From positions 14,653,299 to 14,717,298 of the forward strand of contig BSYO01000009.1 of the NCBI GenBank assembly GCA_033239525.1: 64,000 bases of DNA, given 5' to 3'. Origin of the DNA: Nepenthes gracilis (Eukaryota > Streptophyta > Magnoliopsida > Caryophyllales > Nepenthaceae). Below are positions 32,003 to 41,080 of this stretch, in pieces. The notes beneath the pieces are model-generated. The model was not told where the DNA came from. It was given only the letters and a program-made list of their open reading frames with translations, and did not search any database. The number at the start of each line of letters is the position of its first letter. Position 1 is the first letter of the stretch. The translations under genes and the position numbers were made by a program.

Positions 32003-33180
32003 GCAAACATCCTTATATAAATTCAAGATGAAAATTTTTTGAAGTGGCCCAAGAAGCGCAAGAACTTGGAGGGTGAAGATCAGTTTAAGTATTACTTCTA
32101 CCATCGATCTTCAGGTCATAGCACCGAGGGCTATAAGATGTTGTAGAAGGGGATTGAGGCCCTTATTTGAAAAGGTACCTCAATAGGTTCGTGAGAGACT
32201 CGGGGCAAGCCTCCGAGAGAGCAGATAATGACAAGTCGAGTGATCAAAATTAGCCATGCAACCAAGTTGTGACTAGAGTTGTGAATATGGTATTCACACA
32301 ACCACTTAGGAACAACACTTTGGACCACCCGGAGAGGACTTATAGTAGCAAAAAATAGAGAGTAGGAGTTAGGAATAACGTCATTAGTTTTAGCGATGAC
32401 GATATGGCACTTGTAATAACTCCTCATTTTAACCCTCTTGTTATATCTGCACTTGTCTCGGATAGTACAATCAACTATTAATTAAGACAAGTCTTTCTTG
32501 ATAATGAAAATTTAAAAAATTTATTATATCTCAATACCTATTTTAAGCTCGGACTAAAAAAGACCAAATAAAACCAGCCGAAAGACCCTATGCATGCTCG
32601 ATAATGAACTAGTTTCAGTCTAGGGGACCATCCCACTAGAGGTGATACTAGGAACGTACCCAAAGATAGCATCCCGCATGTTCACATTTCTGATAGTTGA
32701 CCTACCCTCAGTCTACAATGTCATCTTAGGACGACCCTACTTAGTTGCATTCGAAGCAGCGACGTCAATCTCACAACTCAAGGTAAAGTTCATGACAACA
32801 TGTAGAGTTAGAGAATTCCTAGGTAACTAAGTTGCTGGTCGAATATGCTATTTATCTCAAGTCAACCAGGCAATCCCGAATCAACCAATTGAAGGCTTCG
32901 ATCTCTAAGATGAAGAAACACTACAACAAGGATAGTCCAACGAGTCAATAACTAATAGGATCCCTCTATATCCCGACGAGCCAGAGAAATGCATATAGAT
33001 CAAAAGCTCACTGCCGAGTCACCTACGTGAATAGTTGATGACTTTTTCAAGGCAAAACTCTGACGTATTTACATGGACACCTACTGACATGTTGAGAATA
33101 TTGATCAGAGTAATGGTCCACAAGTTGGCATTCAATTCCAATCGCAAGCCTGTCAAGCAGAAGTAGAGGAACTATTTCAT
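32003..33180 (+). pseudogene. Tat element: end of gag and protease
   Basis: From 32003 the frame reads ANILI, a stop, IQDENFLKWPKKRKNLEG and a knuckle-like region FKYYFYHRSSGHSTEGYKML where Tat elements usually have YCRFHRDHGHDTEEC; the cysteines are lost. Protease remnants follow near 32400-32480 (ALVITPHFNPLVISALVSDS) and 32642-32830 (FLIVDLPSVYNVILGRPYL), a good match to the C-terminal half of Tat proteases. Stops and shifts are frequent. 32831-33180 is spacer with no clear domain. Confidence 0.75.
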
Positions 33181-33960
33181 GGAAAAGTTAATTACCCTAG
33201 AGAAGTTAAAAACTACTCGATGCAGATTTCATAAGGGAAGTCCAGTATCTGGGTTTACTATCGAATATGGTGCTAATCAAGAAGAGTAATGAGAAATAGC
33301 GGATGTGCGTTAACTTTATTGATGTGAATAAAGCATGTTCAAAAGATAACTTTCCATTATTAAGAATTAATCTATTGGTAAACTCAATATCCGAGATTGA
33401 GTTGTTAAGCTTCATGGATGCTTATTCAGACTACAACCAGATCCGGATAAGTCATGATAATGAAGAGTACACACCTTTCATGATCGATCAGGGAACGTAC
33501 TGCCGTAAAGTTATACCTTTCGGTCTGAAGAATGTAGGAGTTACGTACCAGAGGTTCGTGAACAAAATATTCAAGAAATAGATCGGGTGGAATATAGAGG
33601 TATATATAGACGTCATTCTTGTCAAAAGTATAGCATTTGACAACCATATTCGTGATCTTAGAGAGGCTTTCAAGGTGCTCTGAGCACACCAAATAAAGCT
33701 AATCCCAACCAAATACGTATTGGGGGTAACTTTAGGGAAGTTTATGAGCTTTATCGTGTCTCATCGAGGAATCAAAGTAAACCCTGAGAAGATAAAAGAT
33801 ATTATGAAAATGAACCCACCTCAATTCGTAAAGGAAATCTAGAAACTCACTGGGAGACTCGCATCACTCTCTTGGTTTCTAGTGAAGTCTATGGAGAAAT
33901 ATTTTTCCTTCTTCAAAGCCTTGAGAAGGACAAAGGTGAGCAGTTTCTAGTGGACTGCCC
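33181..33960 (+). pseudogene. Tat element reverse transcriptase
   Basis: RT is clear: MCVNFIDVNKACSKDNFPL near 33303, DAYSDYNQIRIS, KVIPFGLKNVGVTYQRFVNK near 33510-33570, then the active-site region VYIDVILVKS near 33600, where VYVDDMLVKS is usual. The second catalytic Asp is therefore Val. GVTLGKFMSFIVSHRGIKVNPEKI near 33722-33790 and LTGRLASLSWFL near 33846 complete the connection domain. Stops occur near 33579, 33681 and 33840. It cannot make an active enzyme. Confidence 0.9.
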
Positions 33961-35090
33961 ACTACCAGGCAACCTTCTAAGAGTTGAAGGAATACCTTAC
34001 CAATCAACTCCTCCTGATGTCGCTAAAAGTAGGCAAGGAGTTGTATCTTTACTTGGTAATAACAGACACAGTATTGAGCTCTGTCCTGATCAAACAAAAG
34101 TTTGAAGTACAATTACCAGTCCACCACATCATTAAAATCTTGACAGACACTGAGACCCGTTACTTGCATGCCGAAAGGATCGCTCTGACACTGATCTACT
34201 CAACCATAAAATTGCAGTCTTACTTCCAAACCCATAAGATCGTCATCCTAACGAACCATCCATTAAAAGGGATTCTTTAGAAACCCGATATGTTGGAACA
34301 ACTAGTCAAATAGACCATCAAATTGGGTGGGTTTGACATGAAGTTCTGACCATTACTTACCATAAAAGGTCAAACCCTCGTGAATTTCATAGTCGAAATA
34401 ATGACCCTAATTTCCGATGTCCTCGATATAAGCAAAGGCGCCTGCCAGCAAGAAGAAGCTATGTTTAAATCTTTCATGTGGACAGGTCATCAATGCAATC
34501 TAGAAGCGGAGCAAGCATGGTCTTGAAGACTTCAGACGGGTCGAACATGAGATACTCAATGCCTCTTGAATTTTCAACCACCAACAATATCGCCAAATAC
34601 GAAACTTTATTAACCGAACTTAGGCTAGTAAAGAAATGTTTGGTAAAGAATTTGATCATCTACAGTGACTTAGAGTTGATTATCAACCATGCCACCAGTA
34701 ATTTTGAAGTGCCAAGCCCATTACTCACGAGGCTCCTTGTTAGAGTGAAGGGCTTGACCGAAGCATTCAACCAGGTGAAAATACTCCATATTCCAAGGGA
34801 AGAAAACTGAAAGGTGGATCAGCTAGCGAAGACAGTAGCAACCAATAATCCTGAGAAGTATGTTCATGACATGTGAGAAATTCTTGCAACCCCAAACATA
34901 AAAATTTTGGCGCAAGAAATGCTTCAAGTCTCTGACGGTGATATATGGATGACTCCATACAAAAGGTTCCTTATCGATGACCTTCTTCCAGAGAACCCAA
35001 ATGATGCCAAGCACATAACAAAAATAGCAGGCTAGTACTCCATCATGGATAGTAGACTATATCAACGAGGTTACTCAGTCCCTTATGACC
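33961..35090 (+). pseudogene. Tat element dual RNase H region
   Basis: The first RNase H-like part is at about 34000-34290 (LYLYLVITDTVLSSVLIK, ETRYLHAERIALTLIYS, ILTNHPLKGIL). A second, Tat-specific RNase H follows from about 34475: DRSSMQSRSGASMVLKTSDG, FSTTNNIAKYETLLTELRL, LIIYSDLELIINHATSNF, VKILHIPREEN, then VDQLAKTVA. The linker before integrase (WMTPYKRFLIDDLLPENPND, YSIMDSRLYQRGYSVP) ends near 35090. Integrase is absent. Stops lie near 34808, 34876 and 35033. Confidence 0.88.
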
Positions 35091-36488
35091 AAAGTTCAAT
35101 TTTTTTTTTTTTTTTTGAAAATTTTTTAGTTACAAACCATGAGTTTCTAAAATCCGAGCATCCAAGTTCTTATGTACCACACGTGTTTATGCATATCCCT
35201 TTTGATGTTTAAAATGTATGTATGACTTTTTTGTTCCATTATTTCAAGAAATTAAATGCTGATGCCTAAATTTTTGAAAAACATTGGGAAATCTTTAAAT
35301 TTCTTAAGTTTTTAAAGAATATTTTTCTTGCATGTCTTTCATTTTGTAAGAATCCTTGCAAAATCTGCCATGAAGTTAATCTAAATTATTTTTCTTTTAA
35401 GTTTTAGAAAATATATATGTTTTAACCTAAGTTATTTTACTTTTCAATTCTAAAAAATATATATATTGTTTTGTAGAAATTCTTTTACGTTTCTTTCAAA
35501 ATAAATTATTCTAAAGAATAGACAAAAGTATATTATGATATATCAAAATTTATTAAGAGATAGATAAGGTCGAGAAGGTTCACCTATTGGTTATAATCGA
35601 GGATAAGGCCCCATTGATAAGGTTATATATAGACATCCCTCTTCTTCAATGGTTCTAAATGATGAAGTAAAGCCCACAATTACAAGGAAATAATACGTAA
35701 ATTGACTTTTATGCATTCACCCTAATTGGTGACGTTTTTCTGCGGGGTTTTGTTTCATAATTCCTTTGCACATTTTTTATTACTCATATTATTATTACAC
35801 CATATATATACTTTTTGAGCTTTTAACTTACATTGTATTGCTACCATCTTTCACATTTGTAAGCCTGGACTGCTTATGAGTTTTGGACCAATGAGTATCA
35901 ACCATGGAATAATGGAATGAGGATGAATTTCATTGATGTCTTGTGATTATGTACCTCAAAATTGTGGTTTGATAACAGTTTAGTAGTTGGAAACAATTGT
36001 TATATATAAGTTAATACAGCAATGCTGAGGGGCTGTACATCATTTTTTATGTATTGATATTTTAGTAGTTTTGTTGTAAAATCATTGTTCTTATATCATA
36101 TGATTAGAAGTTAGAGGTCAAATTGGAGCAAATTTGAATATATCCACGAACAAATGTTTCTTTTATATTGTAAAGGAGTCACAATAATTATTTGTGTGGC
36201 ATCACTGTCCAAGTTTTTGGGATTTAATTTGGTTAATTGTATATTAATAATTTGGGTTGTAACACACTAGTTGAGAAGATACCGAATTAGAGATCAATAT
36301 ATCTAAATCATTAAAATTTTAGATTTTTTGGGCTTAATTTAGTTAATTTTATGTTGATAAATTGGGTCATGACAAACTAGATGAGGAGGTATCAAATTAT
36401 AGATCAATGTATTTAAATGATTAAAATTCCGTGATCTTTTCGTTGGAGAATCCACAATATCATATACTAATGGTAACAATTAAGACTA
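35091..36488 (+). repeat. AT-rich LTR-like DNA, no gene
   Basis: Starts with a run of about 18 T's. The block CCCATTGATAAGGTTATATATAGAC near 35611-35635 closely matches 58298-58322 in the solo LTR at 57.1-59.2 kb, so this is probably part of a related LTR. A block near 36115 also occurs near 7109. A diverged ~110 bp tandem duplication lies at 36214-36430. Borders are not defined. Confidence 0.5.
36214..36430 (+). repeat. Two-copy ~110 bp tandem duplication
   Basis: TTTTGGGATTTAATTTGGTTAA (about 36215) recurs as TTTTGGGCTTAATTTAGTTAA (about 36325). Both copies continue through ACTAG.TGA.AAG and AGATCAAT.TAT.TAAAT to a shared ATTAAAATT end. Confidence 0.75.
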
Positions 36489-37320
36489 TTTGTATATCAC
36501 TTGATTGGCAATGGGAAGAAGACTTTCCTCTGGTCGGATTGGTGGCACCTATGGGGACCATCTCTTTTAGCAGTAGGATTACATTGGGATTTGACCTACC
36601 ATAGGATGCCAAAGTTGATTATCATTTGTGAAAACATATAGATATGGCTTATGTGTACCCATGTAACTATCGCATCCTTCGTCATGATGTGCCCTAACTA
36701 TGATTCAAATCCAAACTCTACAGACACCATCCTTTATGCATTAGAGGATCATAGGAGATTTTCTATCAAATTAGCGAGAAGAATCTTTCAACCTAGACTT
36801 TCAAAAAGTCGATCCGGCAATCCTTGTTTAGGTCCTAAATATCACCCCTCTTATGCATTTATACATTGGTTGAATATCAGAGGTGGCTGAGTACAGTATA
36901 TAGGCGAAAATTTCTTCATATCCCATCAAGTTGTGTCTTCTGTAAGAATATAGTGAAATCTTTTAACCACATGTTATTCAAATGTAAATTTACTAAACAA
37001 TCCTAAGATACTACTTGGAGTGGAATTCATTGTTCATGGCCACATATGGACTAGAATAGGGCTATGAATTAGGTAGCGGTTAAAATAAAGGGGAGGAAGG
37101 GAGTAATTGAAAGGCTAGACTTGTGCTTATAGTTACGACTTATTTCATCTATAAGAAACAAAACAAACACCTTTTTGAGGAGGACAATGCGAACTATGAT
37201 AATATAACTATTCATATAATCAAAGGTTACTTTTTAATGAAGTATTATCAAACAAGGAATGAACTTCATTTTTTGTTCATATATATTTGGATAGCTCTTT
37301 TATTTATTTGTTAGGTCCAT
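36489..37320 (+). pseudogene. LINE ORF2 C-terminus (zf-RVT region)
   Basis: The end of a plant LINE polyprotein is recognisable. WWHLWGPSLLAVGLHWDL (about 36539) matches the WxDxWLG-like start of the region after RT. RFSIKLARRIF near 36757 matches the GxFSVKSAY motif. YAFIHWLN near 36853 and CVFCKN..FNHMLFKCKF near 36930-36985 match the zinc-finger-like zf-RVT domain. A final block, TTYFIYKKQNKHLFEE near 37132-37180, fits the C-terminal WxxWxxRNxxxF motif. Stops at about 36888 and later break the frame. RT and endonuclease are absent, so this is a 5'-truncated copy. The 79-codon open frame at 36651-36890 is part of it, not a host gene. Confidence 0.72.
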
Positions 37321-37915
37321 CTGTAACCTGATTTTTAAGATAAAATACCTTGTTATTTACTTGATTGTATTGGTCGTTGCTGGTGTTATTTCTTGCTATA
37401 TTGGAGTTTTTGTTTTTATATTGTTCTATTTTTACTCAAAAATTTCATGTATATAACAATTTTTATCGTTAATAGTCGTTTGCTTACTTCACAAAAGAGA
37501 GAGAGAGATTTTGTTCCCTCTCATTCCCTCCCTTCCTCTTTGATCCGAACACCACTAACACCATGTCGCAATGTTTCATCCAATGGCAAGGCAATGCTGT
37601 TTTTCCTCTTTCCTTTCAACGTCCTTGCTCCCTCTTATTCCTGGCACCAAAATATGTAAGACATTGAACAACGATATGTAAAATGTGCATGGCCCTCAAT
37701 GGTTAGGATAAATGGACAATCAAAAGATATACAATATTATTCATAAAATGAATTCAAATAAATATTTGAGTGGCACATTCTAAATATAATTCGAATGATG
37801 TAATGCCTCATCCGTACATACTAACAAATTTAAATTATAACAAATGTATGGATAAATGTTAGGTCAAGATAAGCCTCCAAAATATACTCAAAAAGTGATC
37901 CTATAACTTTTTCTC
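37321..37915. other. No supported gene; possible LINE 3' tail
   Basis: AT-rich DNA following the LINE C-terminus, with a short GA run near 37496-37507. Two spurious short frames. Nothing else is recognisable. Confidence 0.5.
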
Positions 37916-37917
37916 TT

Positions 37918-37975
37918 TTTTTTTTTTTTTTTTTTTGGTAAGTAATAATAATGTATTGAATTTATGAGAAGAGAA
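37918..37975 (-). mobile_element. Poly(T) followed by GGTAAGTAATAATAAT: likely LINE/SINE 3' end, minus strand
   Basis: A run of about 19 T's (37918-37936) is followed by GGTAAGTAATAATAATG. On the minus strand this reads ATTACTTACC plus A's, like the tail of the 17.5 kb insertion. I could not find the other end or a target duplication. Confidence 0.4.
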
Positions 37976-38006
37976 CGTACAAGGGAAAGAAACTGGAACT
38001 GAGGGG

Positions 38007-38286
38007 GGCTGCAACACCGGGGGGGGGGGGCGTCGCAGCCCGTACGGCGCGCATGCAGCCGTTGGATGAAAAAACCGGCGGCTGCATATATATATATATT
38101 AAAAAATATAGTTTAATATTATTTTTTTGTTTTGATAATTTTTTTGGTATTTGATTTAAAAAAAAAACGATTAATATTATTTTTTTAATTTTTCTTAAGT
38201 TTTTTTTTTTAAAATATCAGCCGTCGGATGGTCCGACGGCCAAAATGGAGTCGTATGGGCTGCGACGCCCCTCCGGCGTCGCAGCC
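38007..38286. mobile_element. GC-rich terminal-inverted-repeat foldback (MITE-like), ~280 bp
   Basis: The left end GGCTGCAACACCGG..GCGTCGCAGCCCGTACG pairs with the right end CGTATGGGCTGCGACGCCCC..GGCGTCGCAGCC. Each end is also an internal hairpin (GGCTGCGACGCC against GGCGTCGCAGCC). Inside lie a second GC-rich pair (GCAGCCGTTGG; CAGCCGTCGGATGGTCCGACGGCC, itself palindromic) and a long A/T-rich core. GC-rich hairpin ends and an AT core are unlike the surrounding DNA. I see no clear target duplication and cannot assign a superfamily. Confidence 0.6.
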
Positions 38287-38487
38287 AAGATTACACCTCT
38301 AATCTTGCATAGTAGGCAAAGGATCAAACTCAAAACCAACCACCAAACATCTGGCAACCAACCTACACAATTTGTCATAAATGAGACATTAGGCTGCTCA
38401 ATAGTAAGGACAAAACTATGGCATGAAATTAGTTACTCCATATGTTATTGAAGATGCAAACACTGTTTTAGAATTCTGCACATCATA

Positions 38488-39145
38488 TCATCTAGTGAAC
38501 TTTGAACTGAAATCAGCAACTCTGTCATAGATATGTATTTGTGATTCAGATGGCTGTAATTGAACGGGAGAACATATTCCTGAGTCCAGATTCTGTTTTT
38601 CAATTGATGAAAATTCAGCATTTTGAAGATTAAGGTCATGCAGCTGCTGAAAATCAAAAGAATAAGCAACATAATTGAATTCATTCTCTTCTGTCACCTT
38701 AGATTCCCTTGCTGTCACGAAAACCTGACTCTTCCGAAAGAACATCATCATCATTACAAGTTTCTGATTCAGATTCAGAAACATTGTTTGTTTGCAGGGA
38801 AACTTAAGTTTGAGCTTCATTGAAATCTTTTTTTGGTGGAAATTCAGTTGAAATTGTATTGTAAATAAGCTTCTCATAAATGTTCATACAAAATTCAGTA
38901 GAAAACTGAATTTCCAAGTGACAATAATTCTCATAAATGCTCCCTCCATTGAGAGATGATCTAGGACTCATTGCTTTATGGAAACTTTGATATTGAATGA
39001 AGGATCTTATCATGTTTGAACATGGAATGGCCATGACCCTTCTAATTGTTCCATGAGGACTAAAAACTTGGTATAAGATGTCTTGTGTAATGGGATACAC
39101 AAGGATTTTAATTACCACTGGTAAAACATGAGTCTTGTACTCCAT
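38488..39145 (-). pseudogene. PTB-type RRM gene fragment
   Basis: The minus-strand frame from 39145 to 38804 resembles one RNA-recognition motif of plant polypyrimidine-tract-binding protein homologues: YPITQDILYQVFSPHGTI, FIQYQSFHKAMSPRSSLNGG, then SIYENYCHLEIQFS, where the family has VFSPHG, LIQYQS, AARNSLQGRNIYDGCCQLDIQFS. Such proteins bind pyrimidine-rich RNA and regulate splicing. After the RRM the frame ends at a stop (38806); an acidic stretch (SESESETCNDDD) continues past it and, one shift later, a further protein-like tail runs to 38488 (DFQQLHDLNLQN, QIHIYDRVADFSSKF). There is only one RRM and no visible introns. It is either a retrocopied or truncated pseudogene, or an exon of a diverged gene. 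This is the only non-transposon homology I can argue for in the window. Confidence 0.55.
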
Positions 39146-39504
39146 TTCAATTTTCTAATTGGTCCTGAGCTGTTTGATAAATGACAAAACCCATGGAAGA
39201 AATGCAAGGATCAATGTATGACAGAGAAGAAGTTTGATATAGATGATTACCAAGTCTGATGCAATTTGATAAAATTTGGATCAGTAGCAGCTATGGTGAT
39301 GAATTTGCATGAACATGTTAGCACTCAATTCCAGATTGAAGTGAACCTTGCGGGATTGCAGGTTCAATGCCACCCAACACTGGCTCAATCCCTGCTTGGT
39401 TCAGATTCAGTAATATTTCAGAAGCAAATGATGAGAAGAAGCTGCAGAATAAACCAGATCATCATTTAATCAATAATGAGCATATCCACTGATTTCAGAT
39501 GGTG
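39146..39504. other. Flank of the PTB-like fragment, no clear gene
   Basis: On the minus strand a splice-acceptor-like TTTATTCTGCAG (near 39435) precedes a short open stretch, but no domain is recognisable. This sequence and that right of 45094 were joined before the copia insertion. Confidence 0.4.
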
Positions 39505-39509
39505 CATAA

Positions 39510-40298
39510 TGTTGGAAATCTCTCCCGTGAAGAAGTTCCAGTCAACGGGACGTTGACCGGATGGACGGTCAACGGACGGTCAACACAGTTAATCGTCTGA
39601 AGGATCAAGTTGACCGTCTTAGCTGAGAACTATCCGGACAACTGTGAAGACGGTCAACATGATGTTGACCGTTTTGAATGGGATGACGGTCAACAGGGAG
39701 GTTGACCGTCTGTTTAGAAGGACGGTCAACAAGGTTGACTGGCTTATTAAGGCAACACAGAGCACCTGCTATGCCTAAAAGGGAGTACATTGACCTGCCT
39801 GTTTAGGTAACTTTGGAAACTCAAAGACTGCAGATCTGTTGCTGCGGCTGCTGCAAGCATGCGCCACCTGCTGCTAAGCTTATACATGCTTCTTGGGAAC
39901 CGTGCACCAACCATGAAGGACGATGTGGTGGTCCAGCTGCTACCAAGTCTTTGTATATTCTTATATATACATATATGTGTGAGTAGGCTGTGTGAGTATG
40001 TGGTGTAGAGAAGTTGTTGTAAGCAAAGAAAAGAGAGCAGAGTGTGAGTGTGTGTGAGAGTAAGAAGAAAACAGAGGAGAGGAAGAAAGCCCAACTGTGT
40101 GTGTGTGTGCATTTTCGCCTTACTGTTTTTGTAATCTCTATCTCATACATAGTGCAATTTTACGGACTTAACGTCCCGTAATTTTTCCCTTGATTCATAA
40201 AGGTTTTTCACGTAAATATCGGTTGTCATTATTCTTCCATTCCTTTTCTTCGATCTCTTTGTGTTTGTGACGGTAGGCCGCCCCATTTTCGGCCAACA
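39510..40298 (+). repeat. 5' LTR of copia element 1
   Basis: 789 bp, TGTTGGAAATCTCTCCCGTG to CCATTTTCGGCCAACA. U3 contains twelve TTGAC/GTCAA cores. A TATA-like TATATATACATATAT lies near 39963-39977. A purine-rich GTGTGTGAGAG block and a CGGACTTAACGTCCCG inverted repeat near 40162-40177 are in the R/U5 part. Frames across the LTR are not genes. Confidence 0.95.
39538..39798 (+). promoter_or_regulatory. W-box-rich U3 enhancer candidate
   Basis: Twelve TTGAC or GTCAA cores in about 260 bp, ten of them as TTGACC or GGTCAA, the W-box form bound by plant WRKY factors. Many form inverted pairs (GGTCAAC..GTTGACC). Arrays like this are expected to make transcription respond to stress or pathogens; that response is inferred. 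Confidence 0.6.
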
Positions 40299-40300
40299 AG

Positions 40301-40313
40301 TGGTATCAGAGAG
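40301..40313 (+). other. Primer-binding site of copia element 1
   Basis: TGGTATCAGAGAG, two bases after the LTR end, nearly identical to the initiator-Met-tRNA primer consensus TGGTATCAGAGC. Confidence 0.92.
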
Positions 40314-40337
40314 CACAAGGTTGAGAACTTTGTTTTA

Positions 40338-41080
40338 ATGGCATCGACATCATCGAAGTATCTACCGTTTAGCGTTGAGTAGCTTAACGGGTAGGGTAAC
40401 TTTATTCTCTGGCAAGAAATGGTGAAGAACGTTCTCACTAGAGAAGGGACGATAAAGGCGCTGAAGAAGAATGATGAGAAGCCTGCAAACTTGACCGATG
40501 ATGAATGGCAAGATAAAAGAGATCTTGCAAATTGCATCATTAAGCTCTGTCTGGCGGATAACACTCTCCAGGAGGTGCTTGGCTTGACTGACCCGGCGGA
40601 GGTCTGAGAGAAGTTGGAAAGCCGGTATAAGTCCAAGTCCTTGACAACCAGGCTTCATATAAAGAAGCAGTTTTATGGCTTACGGTTGTCAGAAGGAGGG
40701 AGCTTCGAGAAGCACCTGGATGAGTTTAACCGAATATTGACGCAGATGTCTGCCCTTAACGAAGAAATCAAGTAGGAGGATAAGGCGTTGGTCCTGCTGG
40801 CTTCTTTGCCGGCCTCCTTTGATCATATTGTTATAACCTTGTTGTTTGGCAAGGATACTTTGAAGTTGGATGAGGTTATTGTTTCCCTGCTCATGAATGA
40901 GTCTAGGAAGTCACAAGGGTCCTCGACGTCTGAGGTACTTATGACTGAATCAAGGGGAAGAAGCAAAGGCCGTGGTCAGAAGTAAGGAGATAAATCCCGC
41001 AGCAAGTTAAGGTCAAGGTATAAAAACCTTGAATGTCATCACTGTGGCAAGAAAGTCCACATTAAGAAGCATTACTTCAA
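40338..41080 (+). pseudogene. Copia element 1 gag with zinc knuckle
   Basis: The start is the ATG at 40338 (MASTSSKYLPFSVE). Gag of the copia type follows: GNFILWQEMVKNVLTREG, DDEWQDKRDLANCIIKLCLAD, YKSKSLTTRLHIKKQFYGL, FEKHLDEFNRILTQMSALN, LASLPASFDHIVITLLFGK. The knuckle near 41035-41075 reads CHHCGKKVHIKKHYF, so the last cysteine is Tyr and a stop follows. Other stops are near 40380, 40606, 40773 and 40984. The protein would form the particle and bind the element RNA. Confidence 0.9.

Larger units (their letters stand above)
26452..35090 (+). mobile_element. Ty3/gypsy Tat-lineage element, truncated and nested
   Basis: The lineage is shown by the primer-site context, the gag sequence, the RT and a second RNase H domain, a hallmark of Tat elements. 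The order is 5' LTR part (to 27601), primer site, gag (from 27660), an LTR insertion (28983-32002), the rest of gag, protease, RT and two RNase H domains. Coding similarity ends near 35090, before integrase, at a T-rich border. There is no recognisable 3' LTR. All genes contain stops. Confidence 0.82.

Noticed and set aside
36651..36890. 79-codon frame as an independent host gene
   Set aside because: It is continuous with LINE zf-RVT motifs before and after it, so it is part of a LINE C-terminus.
39747..40150. Minus frames of 109-121 codons in the copia LTR (and the copy at 44.6-44.9 kb)
   Set aside because: Both lie wholly inside the LTRs and are produced by the TG-rich R region. The same frames appear in both LTRs because the LTRs are duplicates.
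40362..40658. Minus frames opposite copia gag (98 and 135 codons)
   Set aside because: Shadow frames of the plus-strand gag, which has clear homology.
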